Assembly (NCBI GenBank): GCA_036659415.1
Contig: JAVXCQ010000007.1
Span: 1 to 64,000 of the forward strand
Length of the DNA stretch: 64,000 nt
Source of the DNA: JAVXCQ01 sp036659415
GTDB taxonomy: Bacteria > Bacillota > Negativicutes > Acidaminococcales > Acidaminococcaceae
Reading direction: 5' to 3'
The position numbers and the translations under genes are program-made. Position 1 is the first letter of the stretch. Each line of letters opens with the position of its first letter. The notes beneath the pieces are model-generated. The model worked only from the letters and a program-made list of their open reading frames with translations. It ran no database searches and was not told the origin of the DNA. This document shows, one piece after another, positions 52,733 through 61,899 of the stretch.

Positions 52733-53458
52733 GTGGAAGAAACTAAAAAATTTAAACGCGTAATCCTAAAATTGAGTGGTGAAGCTCTAGCTGGAGATAA
52801 GGGCTATGGTATAGACCCAGAGGTCGTGGATTCTATTGCTCGGCAAATTCAAGAAGTCTTAGCCAGTGGATTAGAAGTTGCTGTGGTGAATGGCGGTGGC
52901 AATATTTGGCGTGGACTTTCAGGAAGTGCCAAAGGTATGGATAGGGCAACTGCTGATTATATGGGTATGCTGGCAACCGTTATTAACTCACTTGCGTTAC
53001 AAGATGCTTTGGAAAACAGAGGCGTGGCTACTAGGGTACAGACCGCTATTGAAATGCGGCAAATTGCAGAACCGTATATTCGTAGACGTGCAATCAGACA
53101 TATGGAAAAAGCCAGAGTTGTAATTTTTGCAGCCGGCACGGGCAATCCTTACTTTTCTACTGATACAACGGCTGCTTTAAGAGCGGCTGAAATTGAAGCA
53201 GATGTAATTTTGATGGCCAAAAAAGGTGTAGATGGAGTTTACGATAGCGATCCTGCCAAAAATCCCCAAGCTAAAAAGTTTGAAAAATTGGATTACATTG
53301 AAGTAATTCAAAAAAATCTCGGCGTCATGGATTCAACGGCTATTAGTTTATGTATGGATAATAAGTTACCTATTGTTGTGTTTAACATTGATGTACCGGG
53401 CAATATTTTGCGTGCGGCTTCAGGTGAACACATAGGAACTTTAGTAGGAGGTATTTAA
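52733..53458 (+). CDS. pyrH: Uridylate kinase
   Basis: A 241-residue hexameric UMP kinase of the amino-acid kinase family. It shows RVILKLSGEALAG at the start, VAVVNGGGNIWRG, MDRATADYMGMLATVINSLAL and the AKKGVDGVYDSDPAKNP segment. It starts with GTG at 52733, with GGGGAGG 7 bases earlier. It lies between tsf and frr, as in most bacteria. A terminator separates it from tsf, so it probably has its own promoter, which I could not place firmly. Confidence 0.97.
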   Translation: MEETKKFKRVILKLSGEALAGDKGYGIDPEVVDSIARQIQEVLASGLEVAVVNGGGNIWRGLSGSAKGMDRATADYMGMLATVINSLALQDALENRGVATRVQTAIEMRQIAEPYIRRRAIRHMEKARVVIFAAGTGNPYFSTDTTAALRAAEIEADVILMAKKGVDGVYDSDPAKNPQAKKFEKLDYIEVIQKNLGVMDSTAISLCMDNKLPIVVFNIDVPGNILRAASGEHIGTLVGGI

Positions 53459-54022
53459 ATGGCTACAATTAAAGAAGTTATTGAACAAGCAAATGTCAAA
53501 ATGAGTAAAACCATTGAAATGTTAAGAGTGGATCTTGCTAGCGTACGTGCTGGTCGCGCCACACCTTCTTTATTAGAAAAGGTAAATGTTGACTATTACG
53601 GAACACCGACACCAATTACGCAAGTAGCGAATGTGACTGTTCCTGAACCACGCATGATTATTATCCAACCGTGGGAAAAAACAATGCTGAAAGAAATTGA
53701 AAAAGCAATCATGAAATCAGATTTAGGGCTAAATCCTAATAGTGATGGGGTAGCAATCAGGTTGAACCTACCACAGTTGACGGAAGATCGTAGAAAAGAA
53801 TTAGTAAAAGTTGTACATAAGAAAACAGAAGAAAATAGAGTTATTGTTCGTAATATTCGTCGTGACGCTAACGATATTTTGAAAAAAATGGAAAAAGCTA
53901 AAGAAATAACTGAAGACGAGATTAAAAAAGCTAATGAAGATATGCAAAAAGTAACGGATAAGGCCATTAAAGAAATTGATACGGTCATGGCTCATAAAGA
54001 AAAAGAAATTATGGAAGTGTGA
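53459..54022 (+). CDS. frr: Ribosome recycling factor
   Basis: A 187-residue tRNA-shaped protein that splits post-termination ribosomes with EF-G. It shows LRVDLASVRAGRATPSLLEK, VDYYGTPTPITQVANVTVPE and LTEDRRKELVKVVHKK. It starts directly after the pyrH stop, with GTAGGAGG inside the pyrH end as ribosome site. Its stop overlaps the possible GTG start of the next frame. Confidence 0.97.
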   Translation: MATIKEVIEQANVKMSKTIEMLRVDLASVRAGRATPSLLEKVNVDYYGTPTPITQVANVTVPEPRMIIIQPWEKTMLKEIEKAIMKSDLGLNPNSDGVAIRLNLPQLTEDRRKELVKVVHKKTEENRVIVRNIRRDANDILKKMEKAKEITEDEIKKANEDMQKVTDKAIKEIDTVMAHKEKEIMEV

Positions 54023-54429
54023 GTTCGTTGAAACAAAGTTTGCCTGATGTTTTAGCCTTGCGGCTAGAAGAAGCGATTACTATTTTAGAACGTGCTGGAT
54101 TGGCATACGTGGTAGAATGGTCTCAACAACCGCGACCACGAGAGGAAGATTTAGTAGGTACACCAACGACTTATGTGGTCAGACAGTTATGTACTGTTGA
54201 CAATAAAATCAAATTAACAGTAACGAACAGATATCGAAAGGAGGTGCAGAACAAAATGGCATACAAAATTGAAAAAGAAGAATGTATCTCTTGCGGCACT
54301 TGTGCAGCAACGTGCCCAGTAGGCGCTATTACCGAAGATACTGATGGTAAGTATTTAATTGGTGATTCTTGTGTTGAATGCGGCGCATGTGCCGGTGTTT
54401 GCCCAGTAGGCGCTATTAAACAACCTTAA
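54019..54429 (+). CDS. PASTA-like domain in frame with ferredoxin (possible fusion or nested genes)
   Basis: One open frame of 136 codons joins two units. Residues 1-78 hold a PASTA-like pattern (LPDVLALRLEEAITILERAG, then a short hinge and YVVRQL), a small domain known from penicillin-binding proteins and kinases. The frame then continues without a stop into a ferredoxin that has its own ATG at 54256. The start is uncertain: GTG at 54019 overlaps the frr stop, and TTG at 54028 is an alternative with a weak GGAAG upstream. It may encode a fused protein, or two proteins from two start sites. I infer that the second site is used because its ribosome site is excellent. Confidence 0.6.
   Translation: MSSLKQSLPDVLALRLEEAITILERAGLAYVVEWSQQPRPREEDLVGTPTTYVVRQLCTVDNKIKLTVTNRYRKEVQNKMAYKIEKEECISCGTCAATCPVGAITEDTDGKYLIGDSCVECGACAGVCPVGAIKQP
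54256..54429 (+). CDS. 2[4Fe-4S] ferredoxin
   Basis: A 57-residue clostridial-type ferredoxin, an electron carrier. Two CxxCxxCxxxCP motifs are seen: CISCGTCAATCP at residues 11-22 and CVECGACAGVCP at residues 39-50. The length equals that of free-standing ferredoxins. AAAGGAGGTG (54237-54246), a full anti-Shine-Dalgarno match, lies 9 bases before the ATG, which strongly supports separate translation. It could serve the hydrogenase or IspG electron needs; that is an inference. It lies in frame inside the longer frame described at 54019. Confidence 0.9.
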   Translation: MAYKIEKEECISCGTCAATCPVGAITEDTDGKYLIGDSCVECGACAGVCPVGAIKQP

Positions 54430-54446
54430 TGTGAATAAACATTGAG

Positions 54447-54490
54447 GTTTACGCACCTTTCTCTAGCAAAGAGGGAGGTGCGTAACTTTT
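54447..54490 (+). terminator. Probable terminator after ferredoxin
   Basis: A long stem (GTTTACGCACCT and CTCT pairing with AGAG and AGGTGCGTAAC, with small internal loops) around AGCA, followed by CTTTT. The T run is short. Confidence 0.7.
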
Positions 54491-54523
54491 ACAGTAGATT
54501 ATAATGGACGGCGGGGAAGCTAA

Positions 54524-55303
54524 ATGTTGAAAAATATTTTCACTAAAGGGAAAAACATTGAACCCAAGCCCATCGTAGTAGATGGAATCGTACCGGAGTT
54601 AGTGCCAGAACATATTGCTATTATTATGGATGGTAATGGGCGCTGGGCTAAAGCCAAAGGACGGCCACGTACGTTTGGACATCATGCCGGGGCAGAAGCC
54701 CTAAAAGAGATTGTGAAAATAGCTGACCATATCGGTGTAAAAGTCATTAGCGCTTATGCTTTTTCTACAGAAAATTGGAAAAGACCGATTACAGAAGTAA
54801 GTTTTATTATGGATTTGTTAAGCAAATATTTATCTAGTGAGATCAAAGAATTCAATGAAAACAATGTGCGTGTACGTTTTATGGGTTCACGCTTGGGTTT
54901 GCCAACCACTGTTTTGGAAAAAATGGATACAGCCATGCAGGAAACAAAAGATAATACAGGCATTATTCTTAATTTAGCGATCAATTATGGCGGGCAAGCT
55001 GAAATCTTGCGGGCGGTGCAAAATATTGCCGCTGCTGCAAAAGCAGGTAGTCTGACCATTGAAGAGATAGATGGTACCGTGTTTGAAAATTATTTATATA
55101 CTAAAGAATTACCACCGCCCGATTTGTTAATTAGACCGGGTGGAGATTTCCGCATTAGTAATTTTATGCTTTGGCAAATAGCCTATGCGGAAATTTGGAC
55201 AACGACAACCTACTGGCCAGATTTTACGCCGGCAATGTTTTTGCAGGCAATTAGTGAATATCAAAAAAGGGATCGTCGCTATGGCGGGCTCAATAATAAA
55301 TAA
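54524..55303 (+). CDS. uppS: Undecaprenyl diphosphate synthase
   Basis: A 259-residue cis-prenyltransferase that extends farnesyl diphosphate to the C55 lipid carrier for cell wall synthesis. IIMDGNGRWAKAKGRPRTFGH carries the catalytic aspartate and the diphosphate-binding arginines at about residues 34-54. SAYAFSTENWKRP and LLIRPGGDFRISNFMLWQ are further family motifs. CGGGGAAG precedes the ATG. cdsA and dxr follow closely. Confidence 0.97.
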   Translation: MLKNIFTKGKNIEPKPIVVDGIVPELVPEHIAIIMDGNGRWAKAKGRPRTFGHHAGAEALKEIVKIADHIGVKVISAYAFSTENWKRPITEVSFIMDLLSKYLSSEIKEFNENNVRVRFMGSRLGLPTTVLEKMDTAMQETKDNTGIILNLAINYGGQAEILRAVQNIAAAAKAGSLTIEEIDGTVFENYLYTKELPPPDLLIRPGGDFRISNFMLWQIAYAEIWTTTTYWPDFTPAMFLQAISEYQKRDRRYGGLNNK

Positions 55304-55314
55304 GCAGGTGCAAT

Positions 55315-56142
55315 ATGTTAACTCGTATTATGACAGCATTGGTGGGCATCCCCGTTGCGATTTTTCTCATTCATAGTGGTGGAACCTATTTTGCTGCGGC
55401 AATTTTAATACTGGCGATGATTGGTTGGTATGAATTTAGACAGATGATGCTAGGCAAAGGGTACCGAGTCTATTATTTTACCAGCTGCACAGCAGTAGTT
55501 GCGATTAATATTTTTGCTTGGCAGGGCTATCCAGAGGCCATAGTGCCAATTTTAACAGCTTCAATTTTGGGTATTATGCTGGAAGGCTTGTACTTTCATA
55601 AAAGAGGTAACTGGGCGCCAGAAGTAGCCCTTTCTTCTTGTGCTGTGCTTTATATTGGTTTGCTTTTTGCCCATTTTAGCTTACTGCGGGAAATTACGCC
55701 GCAGGTCGTAACTATTGCCAACATCGGTAAGATGCCCTTGGGCGAAGCTTTTCTGTGGTTGGTATTACTAGGTACTTGGGCTAGTGATACTTTTGCCTAT
55801 TTCTTCGGCTGTGCTTTTGGCAAACATCGTTTATGTCCTGAAGTAAGCCCTAAGAAAAGTATTGAAGGAGCAGTGGCCGGATTTATTGGGTGCGTGCTTG
55901 TTATTACGGCTTTGGGTAGCGAGGTATTGGCTTTAAATAGCTTTAAAGTTATACTTTTAGCGGTATTAATCGGTATTTTTGCTCCTTTGGGGGATTTAGT
56001 AGAATCTTTATTGAAACGTTCTTTTGGTGTTAAAGATTCCGGTAACGTCTTTCCAGGACATGGCGGGGTTTTGGACCGTTTTGATAGCTTGCTTTTCGCT
56101 GTGCCCATCGCTTATTATTTTATTCTTTATAACTTCTTTTAA
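55315..56142 (+). CDS. cdsA: Phosphatidate cytidylyltransferase
   Basis: A 275-residue membrane enzyme that makes CDP-diacylglycerol from phosphatidic acid and CTP. About eight hydrophobic helices are visible. The C-terminal signature is SLLKRSFGVKDSGNVFPGHG followed by DRFD, at about residues 223-249. It begins 11 bases after uppS, with AGCAGGTG as ribosome site. Confidence 0.96.
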   Translation: MLTRIMTALVGIPVAIFLIHSGGTYFAAAILILAMIGWYEFRQMMLGKGYRVYYFTSCTAVVAINIFAWQGYPEAIVPILTASILGIMLEGLYFHKRGNWAPEVALSSCAVLYIGLLFAHFSLLREITPQVVTIANIGKMPLGEAFLWLVLLGTWASDTFAYFFGCAFGKHRLCPEVSPKKSIEGAVAGFIGCVLVITALGSEVLALNSFKVILLAVLIGIFAPLGDLVESLLKRSFGVKDSGNVFPGHGGVLDRFDSLLFAVPIAYYFILYNFF

Positions 56143-56168
56143 ATTTTTGTAAAGAGGGGTAACTCCTA

Positions 56169-57329
56169 ATGATAAAAAATCTCGCAGTTTTGGGTAGTAC
56201 CGGTTCCATTGGCAAGCAAACCTTGGAAGTAGCATTGGCTAATCCTGAAAAGATTCGCATTCGTGCTCTGGCTGCTAATACTAATGATGAATTGCTCGAA
56301 CAACAAATTAAACTTTTTACCCCAGAGGTGGTAGCATTGTCCGATGTAGCTGCAGCAACTCGTCTTAAACGGCGCTACTGTGGACCCACAAAAATTGTGG
56401 CGGGAGACGAGGGACTACTGGAGGTAGCTACTTACCAAAAGGTAGATACAGTTCTGGCTGCGATGGTGGGTTATGCTGGCCTACGGCCTACTTTAGCAGC
56501 TATCGGCCATCACAAAAACATTGCCCTCGCCAACAAGGAAACCTTGGTCGCAGCTGGGGAGCTGGTCACGAAAGCTGTCAAAAAAAATCAGGTTACCTTA
56601 CTACCTGTGGACAGTGAACATTGTGCTATTTTCCAAGCTTTGAACGGTGAACACCATAAGGAAGTGAAGCGTTTAATCATTACTGCTTCGGGGGGGCCTT
56701 TTCGCGGCAGGCATAAAAGCGAGCTAGAAGGGGTTACTTTAGAACAGTGCTTAAACCATCCTAATTGGAGTATGGGCAAAAAAATCACCATTGACTCTGC
56801 CAGCTTAGCCAATAAAGGTTTGGAAATTATTGAAGCACATTGGCTTTTTGATATGGAATACGATAGAATAGACGTTGTAGTTCATCCACAAAGTATAGTC
56901 CATTCTTTAGTGGAATATCAAGATGGTTCTGTCCTTGCGCAACTAGGGTTAGCAGATATGAGGCTACCTATTCAATATGCGTTGTCTTATCCGGAGCGGT
57001 GGGATCATGCCTTTGGACAGCTAGACCTAGTCCGAGCTGCTCAATTAACATTTGAAGAACCGGATAAAGAAGCTTTTCCAGCTCTTCAATTAGCGATTGA
57101 TTGTGGCAGAGCAGGTGGAACTTTACCTTGTGCTTTTAATGCGGCTAATGAAGAAGCTGTTTATGCTTTTTTAGCTAATAAAATTAATTTTTTGGATATC
57201 CCGCGAGTTATTGCGCAAGTACTTGCTAAGCAACAAGTGGTTATTGCACCAACGCTTGAGGATATAGAAACGACTGATCAAGAGGCAAGAATACTTGCCA
57301 AGGAATTTATTAACCAGGTGTTTATTTAA
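56169..57329 (+). CDS. dxr: 1-Deoxy-D-xylulose-5-phosphate reductoisomerase
   Basis: A 386-residue NADPH enzyme, second step of the methylerythritol-phosphate route. NADPH binding is LGSTGSIGKQTLEVA at residues 7-21. ALANKETLVAAGELV and PVDSEHCAIFQAL follow. MGKKITIDSASLANKGLE and VVVHPQSIVHSLVEY are further signatures. AGAGGGG precedes the ATG. With dxs, ispG, ispA and uppS, most of the isoprenoid lipid-carrier path is in this window. Confidence 0.97.
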   Translation: MIKNLAVLGSTGSIGKQTLEVALANPEKIRIRALAANTNDELLEQQIKLFTPEVVALSDVAAATRLKRRYCGPTKIVAGDEGLLEVATYQKVDTVLAAMVGYAGLRPTLAAIGHHKNIALANKETLVAAGELVTKAVKKNQVTLLPVDSEHCAIFQALNGEHHKEVKRLIITASGGPFRGRHKSELEGVTLEQCLNHPNWSMGKKITIDSASLANKGLEIIEAHWLFDMEYDRIDVVVHPQSIVHSLVEYQDGSVLAQLGLADMRLPIQYALSYPERWDHAFGQLDLVRAAQLTFEEPDKEAFPALQLAIDCGRAGGTLPCAFNAANEEAVYAFLANKINFLDIPRVIAQVLAKQQVVIAPTLEDIETTDQEARILAKEFINQVFI

Positions 57330-57341
57330 AGGAGGCTACTT

Positions 57342-58358
57342 TTGTTAACCATATTATCTGCCATTTTTGTTTTTGGCGTATTAGTTACAGTACATGAATT
57401 TGGACATTTTATTACGGCCAAGCTGACCGGTATGCGTGTGGACGAATTTGCCATTGGTTTTGGACCAATTATTTATCAAACTAAGCAAGGTGATACGACC
57501 TATTCTCTGCGGGCGATACCGCTAGGTGGTTTCAATAAAATAGCGGGTATGGACCCTGATGAAGAAAAAACTGCTGATGGCTTTTCGTCTAAACCGGTAC
57601 CGGCGAGGATGTTAGTTATTCTAGCAGGTTCTTTGATGAATTTTATTTTGCCGATTATTTTATTCTTTGTAATTTTTGCTAGTGCCGGCATGGATAAGCC
57701 TGTTAATGAAGCCGTATTAGGCTCCATTATGCCGAATAAGCCAGCAGCACAAGCTGGTCTTATGCCTGGTGATAAAATTATTGCTATCAATGAAGAGGCG
57801 ATTGTAGATTGGAGTGGCATTATGACTACTCTGAAACAATACCCTAATCAAGAAGTAAAAGTTAAAGTCGACAGAGCTGGTTCTGTACGTACTTATAAGA
57901 TGACACCAGTATATGAAGAATCCATTGAACGTATGGTGATCGGCATTTCCCCTAAATTTGAAAAAGAAACTTTAAGCTTGGGAAATGCAGCTAAACTAGC
58001 TGTAGAACATACGAAAAATGTTATTGTGGCGATGCTTAACGGACTGACGAGAATTGTCACAGGTAAAGCACCGGCAGAGGTTTCAGGACCGATTGGTGTG
58101 GCTCAGATGGCAGGAGCGGTAGCGGAACTAGGCATTTTGCCTCTACTTAATTTTATTGCTTTTTTGAGTATTAACTTAGGAGTAATTAACCTTTTACCTA
58201 TTCCTGCCTTGGATGGTGGCCATTTTGTGGTTCTTTTAGTCGAGGCTTTAAGAGGTAAACCGCTAGGTTCGCGTGCTATGAATGCAATCCAAATGGTGGG
58301 AGTTGCTATTATTTTAGCTATTACAGTATTTTCAACTTTTAAAGATATAACAAGATGA
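57342..58358 (+). CDS. rseP: Site-2 metalloprotease RseP
   Basis: A 338-residue membrane zinc protease that cleaves signal-anchored proteins within the membrane. The zinc motif HEFGH is at residues 18-22. A PDZ domain follows from about 130 to 190 (PAAQAGLMPGDKIIAINEE). The second metal motif is NLLPIPALDGGHF. One PDZ domain is present, as in Firmicutes. TTG start at 57342 follows AAAGGAGG by 6 bases. The dxr-rseP-ispG order is widespread. Confidence 0.96.
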   Translation: MLTILSAIFVFGVLVTVHEFGHFITAKLTGMRVDEFAIGFGPIIYQTKQGDTTYSLRAIPLGGFNKIAGMDPDEEKTADGFSSKPVPARMLVILAGSLMNFILPIILFFVIFASAGMDKPVNEAVLGSIMPNKPAAQAGLMPGDKIIAINEEAIVDWSGIMTTLKQYPNQEVKVKVDRAGSVRTYKMTPVYEESIERMVIGISPKFEKETLSLGNAAKLAVEHTKNVIVAMLNGLTRIVTGKAPAEVSGPIGVAQMAGAVAELGILPLLNFIAFLSINLGVINLLPIPALDGGHFVVLLVEALRGKPLGSRAMNAIQMVGVAIILAITVFSTFKDITR

Positions 58359-58381
58359 TTCCGGGGAACGGAGTGGTGAGC

Positions 58382-59452
58382 ATGGAAAGAAGAAAAACCA
58401 GAAAACTGTTGTTAGGTAAACTTGCTATTGGCGGCGATGCACCTATTACGGTACAGTCGATGACTAATACCAGAACGGACGATGTGGCGGCGACAGTACA
58501 ACAAATTAAAGCACTAACGGCTTTGGGGTGCGATATTATTCGTTGCGCCGTGCCGGATTTGGCAGCAGCACAAGCTTTGCGAGCGATTAAAGAACAAATA
58601 ACAATACCAGTAATTGCCGACATTCATTTTGATTTTAAATTAGCTTTGGCCGCTATCGAATCCGGGGTGGATGGTCTGCGGCTCAATCCCGGTAATATCG
58701 GGAATACGGAACAGGTACAAGCTGTTGTAGCCGCGGCTAAAGTTCGTAATATCCCGCTTAGAATTGGTGTAAATGCAGGTTCTTTACCCAAAGATTTACT
58801 GGAAAAATATGGGCATCCAACACCGGAAGCTTTGGTGGAAGCGGCTTGGCGACATATTCATATTTTGGAAGCGTTGGACTATCATAATATTAAAATTTCT
58901 CTAAAAGCTCACGATGTACCTTTAACGATTGCCGCTTATCGTTTGCTGGCGGCACAATGTGATTATCCTTTGCATATTGGTATTACAGAAGCAGGTACGG
59001 TGAACTCTGGCATTATTAAATCTGCGGTGGGTATTGGCACGTTACTGGCCGAAGGTATTGGTGATACACTTAGAGTTTCATTAACCGGAGATCCGGCGAA
59101 TGAAGTCAAGGTCGCTTACCAAATTTTGAAGTCCTTAGGTTTACGTTCCTATGGTCCAACGCTAATTTCTTGTCCAACTTGCGGCAGAACGAGGATCAAT
59201 TTAGAAAAATTAGCTTTGGCTGTAGAAAAAAGATTGGAACAGATAACAGAGCCGATTACCGTGGCCGTGATGGGGTGCGTTGTTAATGGACCGGGAGAAG
59301 CACGCGAAGCAGATGTAGGTATTGCTGGCGGCATCGGTGAAGGGCTTATTTTCAAAAAAGGTGAAATTATTAAGAAAGTAAGTGAAGAGCGGATCATTGA
59401 TGAACTTTTTGCTGAAATAGATAAAATTATTTGTGAGAGGAAGATGAATTAA
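58382..59452 (+). CDS. ispG: 4-Hydroxy-3-methylbut-2-en-1-yl diphosphate synthase IspG
   Basis: A 356-residue [4Fe-4S] enzyme of the methylerythritol-phosphate route, which needs ferredoxin or flavodoxin as electron donor. The TIM-barrel part shows VQSMTNTRTDDVAATV and LRLNPGNIG. The cluster ligands are in SCPTCGRTRINL and the CVVNGPGEAREADVGIAGG segment. The ATG at 58382 has GGAG upstream. An in-frame ATG at 58355 overlapping rseP has no ribosome site. The ferredoxin encoded at 54256 is a plausible donor. Confidence 0.96.
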   Translation: MERRKTRKLLLGKLAIGGDAPITVQSMTNTRTDDVAATVQQIKALTALGCDIIRCAVPDLAAAQALRAIKEQITIPVIADIHFDFKLALAAIESGVDGLRLNPGNIGNTEQVQAVVAAAKVRNIPLRIGVNAGSLPKDLLEKYGHPTPEALVEAAWRHIHILEALDYHNIKISLKAHDVPLTIAAYRLLAAQCDYPLHIGITEAGTVNSGIIKSAVGIGTLLAEGIGDTLRVSLTGDPANEVKVAYQILKSLGLRSYGPTLISCPTCGRTRINLEKLALAVEKRLEQITEPITVAVMGCVVNGPGEAREADVGIAGGIGEGLIFKKGEIIKKVSEERIIDELFAEIDKIICERKMN

Positions 59453-61161
59453 TGCGAGTATCCAAGTTATATGCACCGACATTGCGTGAAGTTCCAGCAG
59501 AAGCAGAAGTTATTAGTCATCAAATGATGTTACGAGCAGGTTTTATGCGTAAAGCAGCGGGGGGCATTTACAGCTATTTGCCATTAGCTTGGCGCGTTTT
59601 GAAAAAAATAGAAAATATTGTGCGGGATGAAATGGATAAAGCGGGAGCACAGGAATTATTAATGCCGATTATGCAACCGGCAGAAATGTGGCAGGAAAGT
59701 GGCCGTTGGGATGTTTATGGCGACGAAATGTTCCGCCTGACCGATCGACATAACCGCAATTTTTGCTTGGGACCAACACATGAAGAAATGGTGACGACTT
59801 TAATTCGTAGTGACGTTCGCTCTTATCGTCAATTACCACTTAATGTTTACCAAATTCAAAATAAATTTCGTGATGAGCGTCGTCCGCGGTTTGGCTTAAT
59901 GCGTGGTCGTGAGTTCATTATGAAAGATGCCTATTCTTTTGATCGTGATGAACAAGGCTTGGAAGCCAATTATCAACTGATGTATAATGCCTACACTAGC
60001 ATTTTCACACGCTGTGGGCTTAAATTTCGCCCCGTAGAAGCTGATTCCGGTGCGATTGGCGGCAGTGGTTCTCATGAATTTATGGTTATTGCCGAAAGTG
60101 GCGAAGCAGAAATAGTTTTTTGTAATGAATGCGATTATGCTGCCAATGTAGAAAAAGCAGAGCTTTTCCCTATTGAGTGTGCAGAAGAAGCGTTGCAAGA
60201 GGTAAGAAACGTTGAAACGCCAGAGTGCAAAACTATTGTTGCTGTTTGCGAATATTTACATTTGCCGGTAGAAAAAAGCGTGAAAGCTGTTGCTTTTACT
60301 AGCGAAAAAGGTTTGATTCTTTGTTTTGTACGTGGAGACCACGAAGTTAATGAAGTTAAGGTAATTAATGCTTGTGGCGTAATTGAACTGGAAATGGCTA
60401 CGGACGAGGAATTAGCGGCAGCAGGAACTGTTGGCGGATTTATGGGACCGATAGGCATTGATCCTACTAAAGTAATGGTAGTAGTGGACCAGAGCGTAAT
60501 GAAAATGCATAATTTTTGTTGTGGTGCCAATAAAACAGATGTCCATTGCTTAAACGTTAATCCCGGACGTGATTTTAAACCAACAATTGTTGCTGATATT
60601 CGTTTAATTCAAATTACAGATGCCTGTCCTCATTGTGGTGGCAAAATCAGTAAAGCTCGTGGTATCGAAGTTGGACAAGTATTTAAATTATTTACCAAAT
60701 ATAGTACGGCGCTAAAGGCTACTTTCTTAGACGAAAACGGCAAAGAAAAACCAATGGTTATGGGTTGCTATGGTGTTGGAGTTAGCAGAACTATGGCTGC
60801 CGCTATTGAGCAAAATAATGATGCTGACGGTATTATTTGGCCGGTAGCGATTGCCCCTTATCAGGTAGTAGTGGTGCCAGTTAATCTTAAAGATGAAGCC
60901 TCTACGGCCAAAGCTGAAGAGATTTATGCTACTTTGCAACAACAAGGTGTGGAAGTAGTCATTGATGATAGAAATGAAAGACCCGGGGTCAAATTCAAAG
61001 ATGCTGATTTGATTGGCTATCCTTTGCGCATAGTGGTTGGCCCCAAAACTTTAGCTGAGGGTATGATTGAAGCAAAAATCAGAAAAACTGGAGAAGTACT
61101 GCATTTGTCGGCAACCGGTGATTATGTAGCTACTGTTCAAGAAATATTGGCAAAATTATAA
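59452..61161 (+). CDS. proS: Prolyl-tRNA synthetase
   Basis: A 569-residue class II synthetase of the bacterial type with an editing (INS) domain between motifs 2 and 3. Motif 1 region is LMPIMQPAEMWQESGRWDVY, motif 2 is FRDERRPRFGLMRGREF and motif 3 lies in GCYGVGVSRTMAA. The INS domain spans about residues 220-400. The C-terminal anticodon-binding domain includes VVIDDRNERPGVKFKDADLI. It shares one base with the ispG stop. No T-box is seen before it. Confidence 0.97.
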   Translation: MRVSKLYAPTLREVPAEAEVISHQMMLRAGFMRKAAGGIYSYLPLAWRVLKKIENIVRDEMDKAGAQELLMPIMQPAEMWQESGRWDVYGDEMFRLTDRHNRNFCLGPTHEEMVTTLIRSDVRSYRQLPLNVYQIQNKFRDERRPRFGLMRGREFIMKDAYSFDRDEQGLEANYQLMYNAYTSIFTRCGLKFRPVEADSGAIGGSGSHEFMVIAESGEAEIVFCNECDYAANVEKAELFPIECAEEALQEVRNVETPECKTIVAVCEYLHLPVEKSVKAVAFTSEKGLILCFVRGDHEVNEVKVINACGVIELEMATDEELAAAGTVGGFMGPIGIDPTKVMVVVDQSVMKMHNFCCGANKTDVHCLNVNPGRDFKPTIVADIRLIQITDACPHCGGKISKARGIEVGQVFKLFTKYSTALKATFLDENGKEKPMVMGCYGVGVSRTMAAAIEQNNDADGIIWPVAIAPYQVVVVPVNLKDEASTAKAEEIYATLQQQGVEVVIDDRNERPGVKFKDADLIGYPLRIVVGPKTLAEGMIEAKIRKTGEVLHLSATGDYVATVQEILAKL

Positions 61162-61186
61162 GTTTTGCCTGGCGAGAGGAGTCGTG

Positions 61187-61867
61187 GTGTCAATGTTAGA
61201 CGCACAAGACTGGCAAATGTTGATGCGCTTATTTCTTGCTGCCTTACTGGGTGGCATCGTTGGTATAGAGCGTGGCAGCGGCGATCGGCCTGCGGGTCTG
61301 CGTACCCATATCCTAGTTTGCACAGGTTCAGCTTTAATTATGTTAGTTTCTATTTATGCCTTTGCCGGCTTTGAAGGTCCGCGCGATCCGGGCAGGTTGG
61401 CAGCACAAGTTGTTAGTGGTATTGGCTTTTTAGGAGCAGGCACCATCCTTCATGAAGGAATGACTGTAAGAGGGTTAACAACAGCTGCTAGTTTGTGGAT
61501 GGTAGCGGCGATTGGGTTGGCAATTGGTGGCGGTATGATTAAAATCGGTATTGCCTCAACTGTTATTATGCTGATTACTCTTGTTACTTTTCATGGTTGG
61601 GAAAAACGTTTTGGTGGTAATAGCCGTATTGAAAAACGCTATATTCGGGTGGTTATCAAAGAACGGGCAGAAGCCATGAGTGAGGTTGTTGGCTATTTGA
61701 CGGAGCAAAATATTAAAGTACGTATGATGAATGTCAAAAATAATGAGCTACAAAATACTATGACCATGGAACTTTACCTAAAAATAACCAAGGAACATAG
61801 TATTAATGATATTATGGCAGGAATACAAGGTGTAGAAGGTGTCGCTTCGCTAGAAAATGTTACGTAA
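61187..61867 (+). CDS. MgtC/SapB family membrane protein
   Basis: A protein of about 226 residues. The N-terminal half has four to five membrane helices with LFLAALLGGIVGIERGSG, PAGLRTHILVCTGSALIM and VVSGIGFLGAGTILHEG, the MgtC signature. A soluble ACT-like C-terminal domain follows from about residue 145. MgtC proteins affect magnesium homeostasis or inhibit the F-ATPase; the role here is unknown. GTG at 61187 is 5 bases after GAGAGGAG; ATG at 61193 is an alternative. It sits between proS and polC, which are often adjacent. Confidence 0.88.
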   Translation: MSMLDAQDWQMLMRLFLAALLGGIVGIERGSGDRPAGLRTHILVCTGSALIMLVSIYAFAGFEGPRDPGRLAAQVVSGIGFLGAGTILHEGMTVRGLTTAASLWMVAAIGLAIGGGMIKIGIASTVIMLITLVTFHGWEKRFGGNSRIEKRYIRVVIKERAEAMSEVVGYLTEQNIKVRMMNVKNNELQNTMTMELYLKITKEHSINDIMAGIQGVEGVASLENVT

Positions 61868-61899
61868 AGCGACTTGATTAACGGTGAGCGGAGGGACGC

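Noticed and set aside
54197..54202. Perfect TTGACA inside the PASTA-like frame, as possible promoter of the ferredoxin gene
   Set aside because: No acceptable -10 hexamer lies 15-19 bases downstream.
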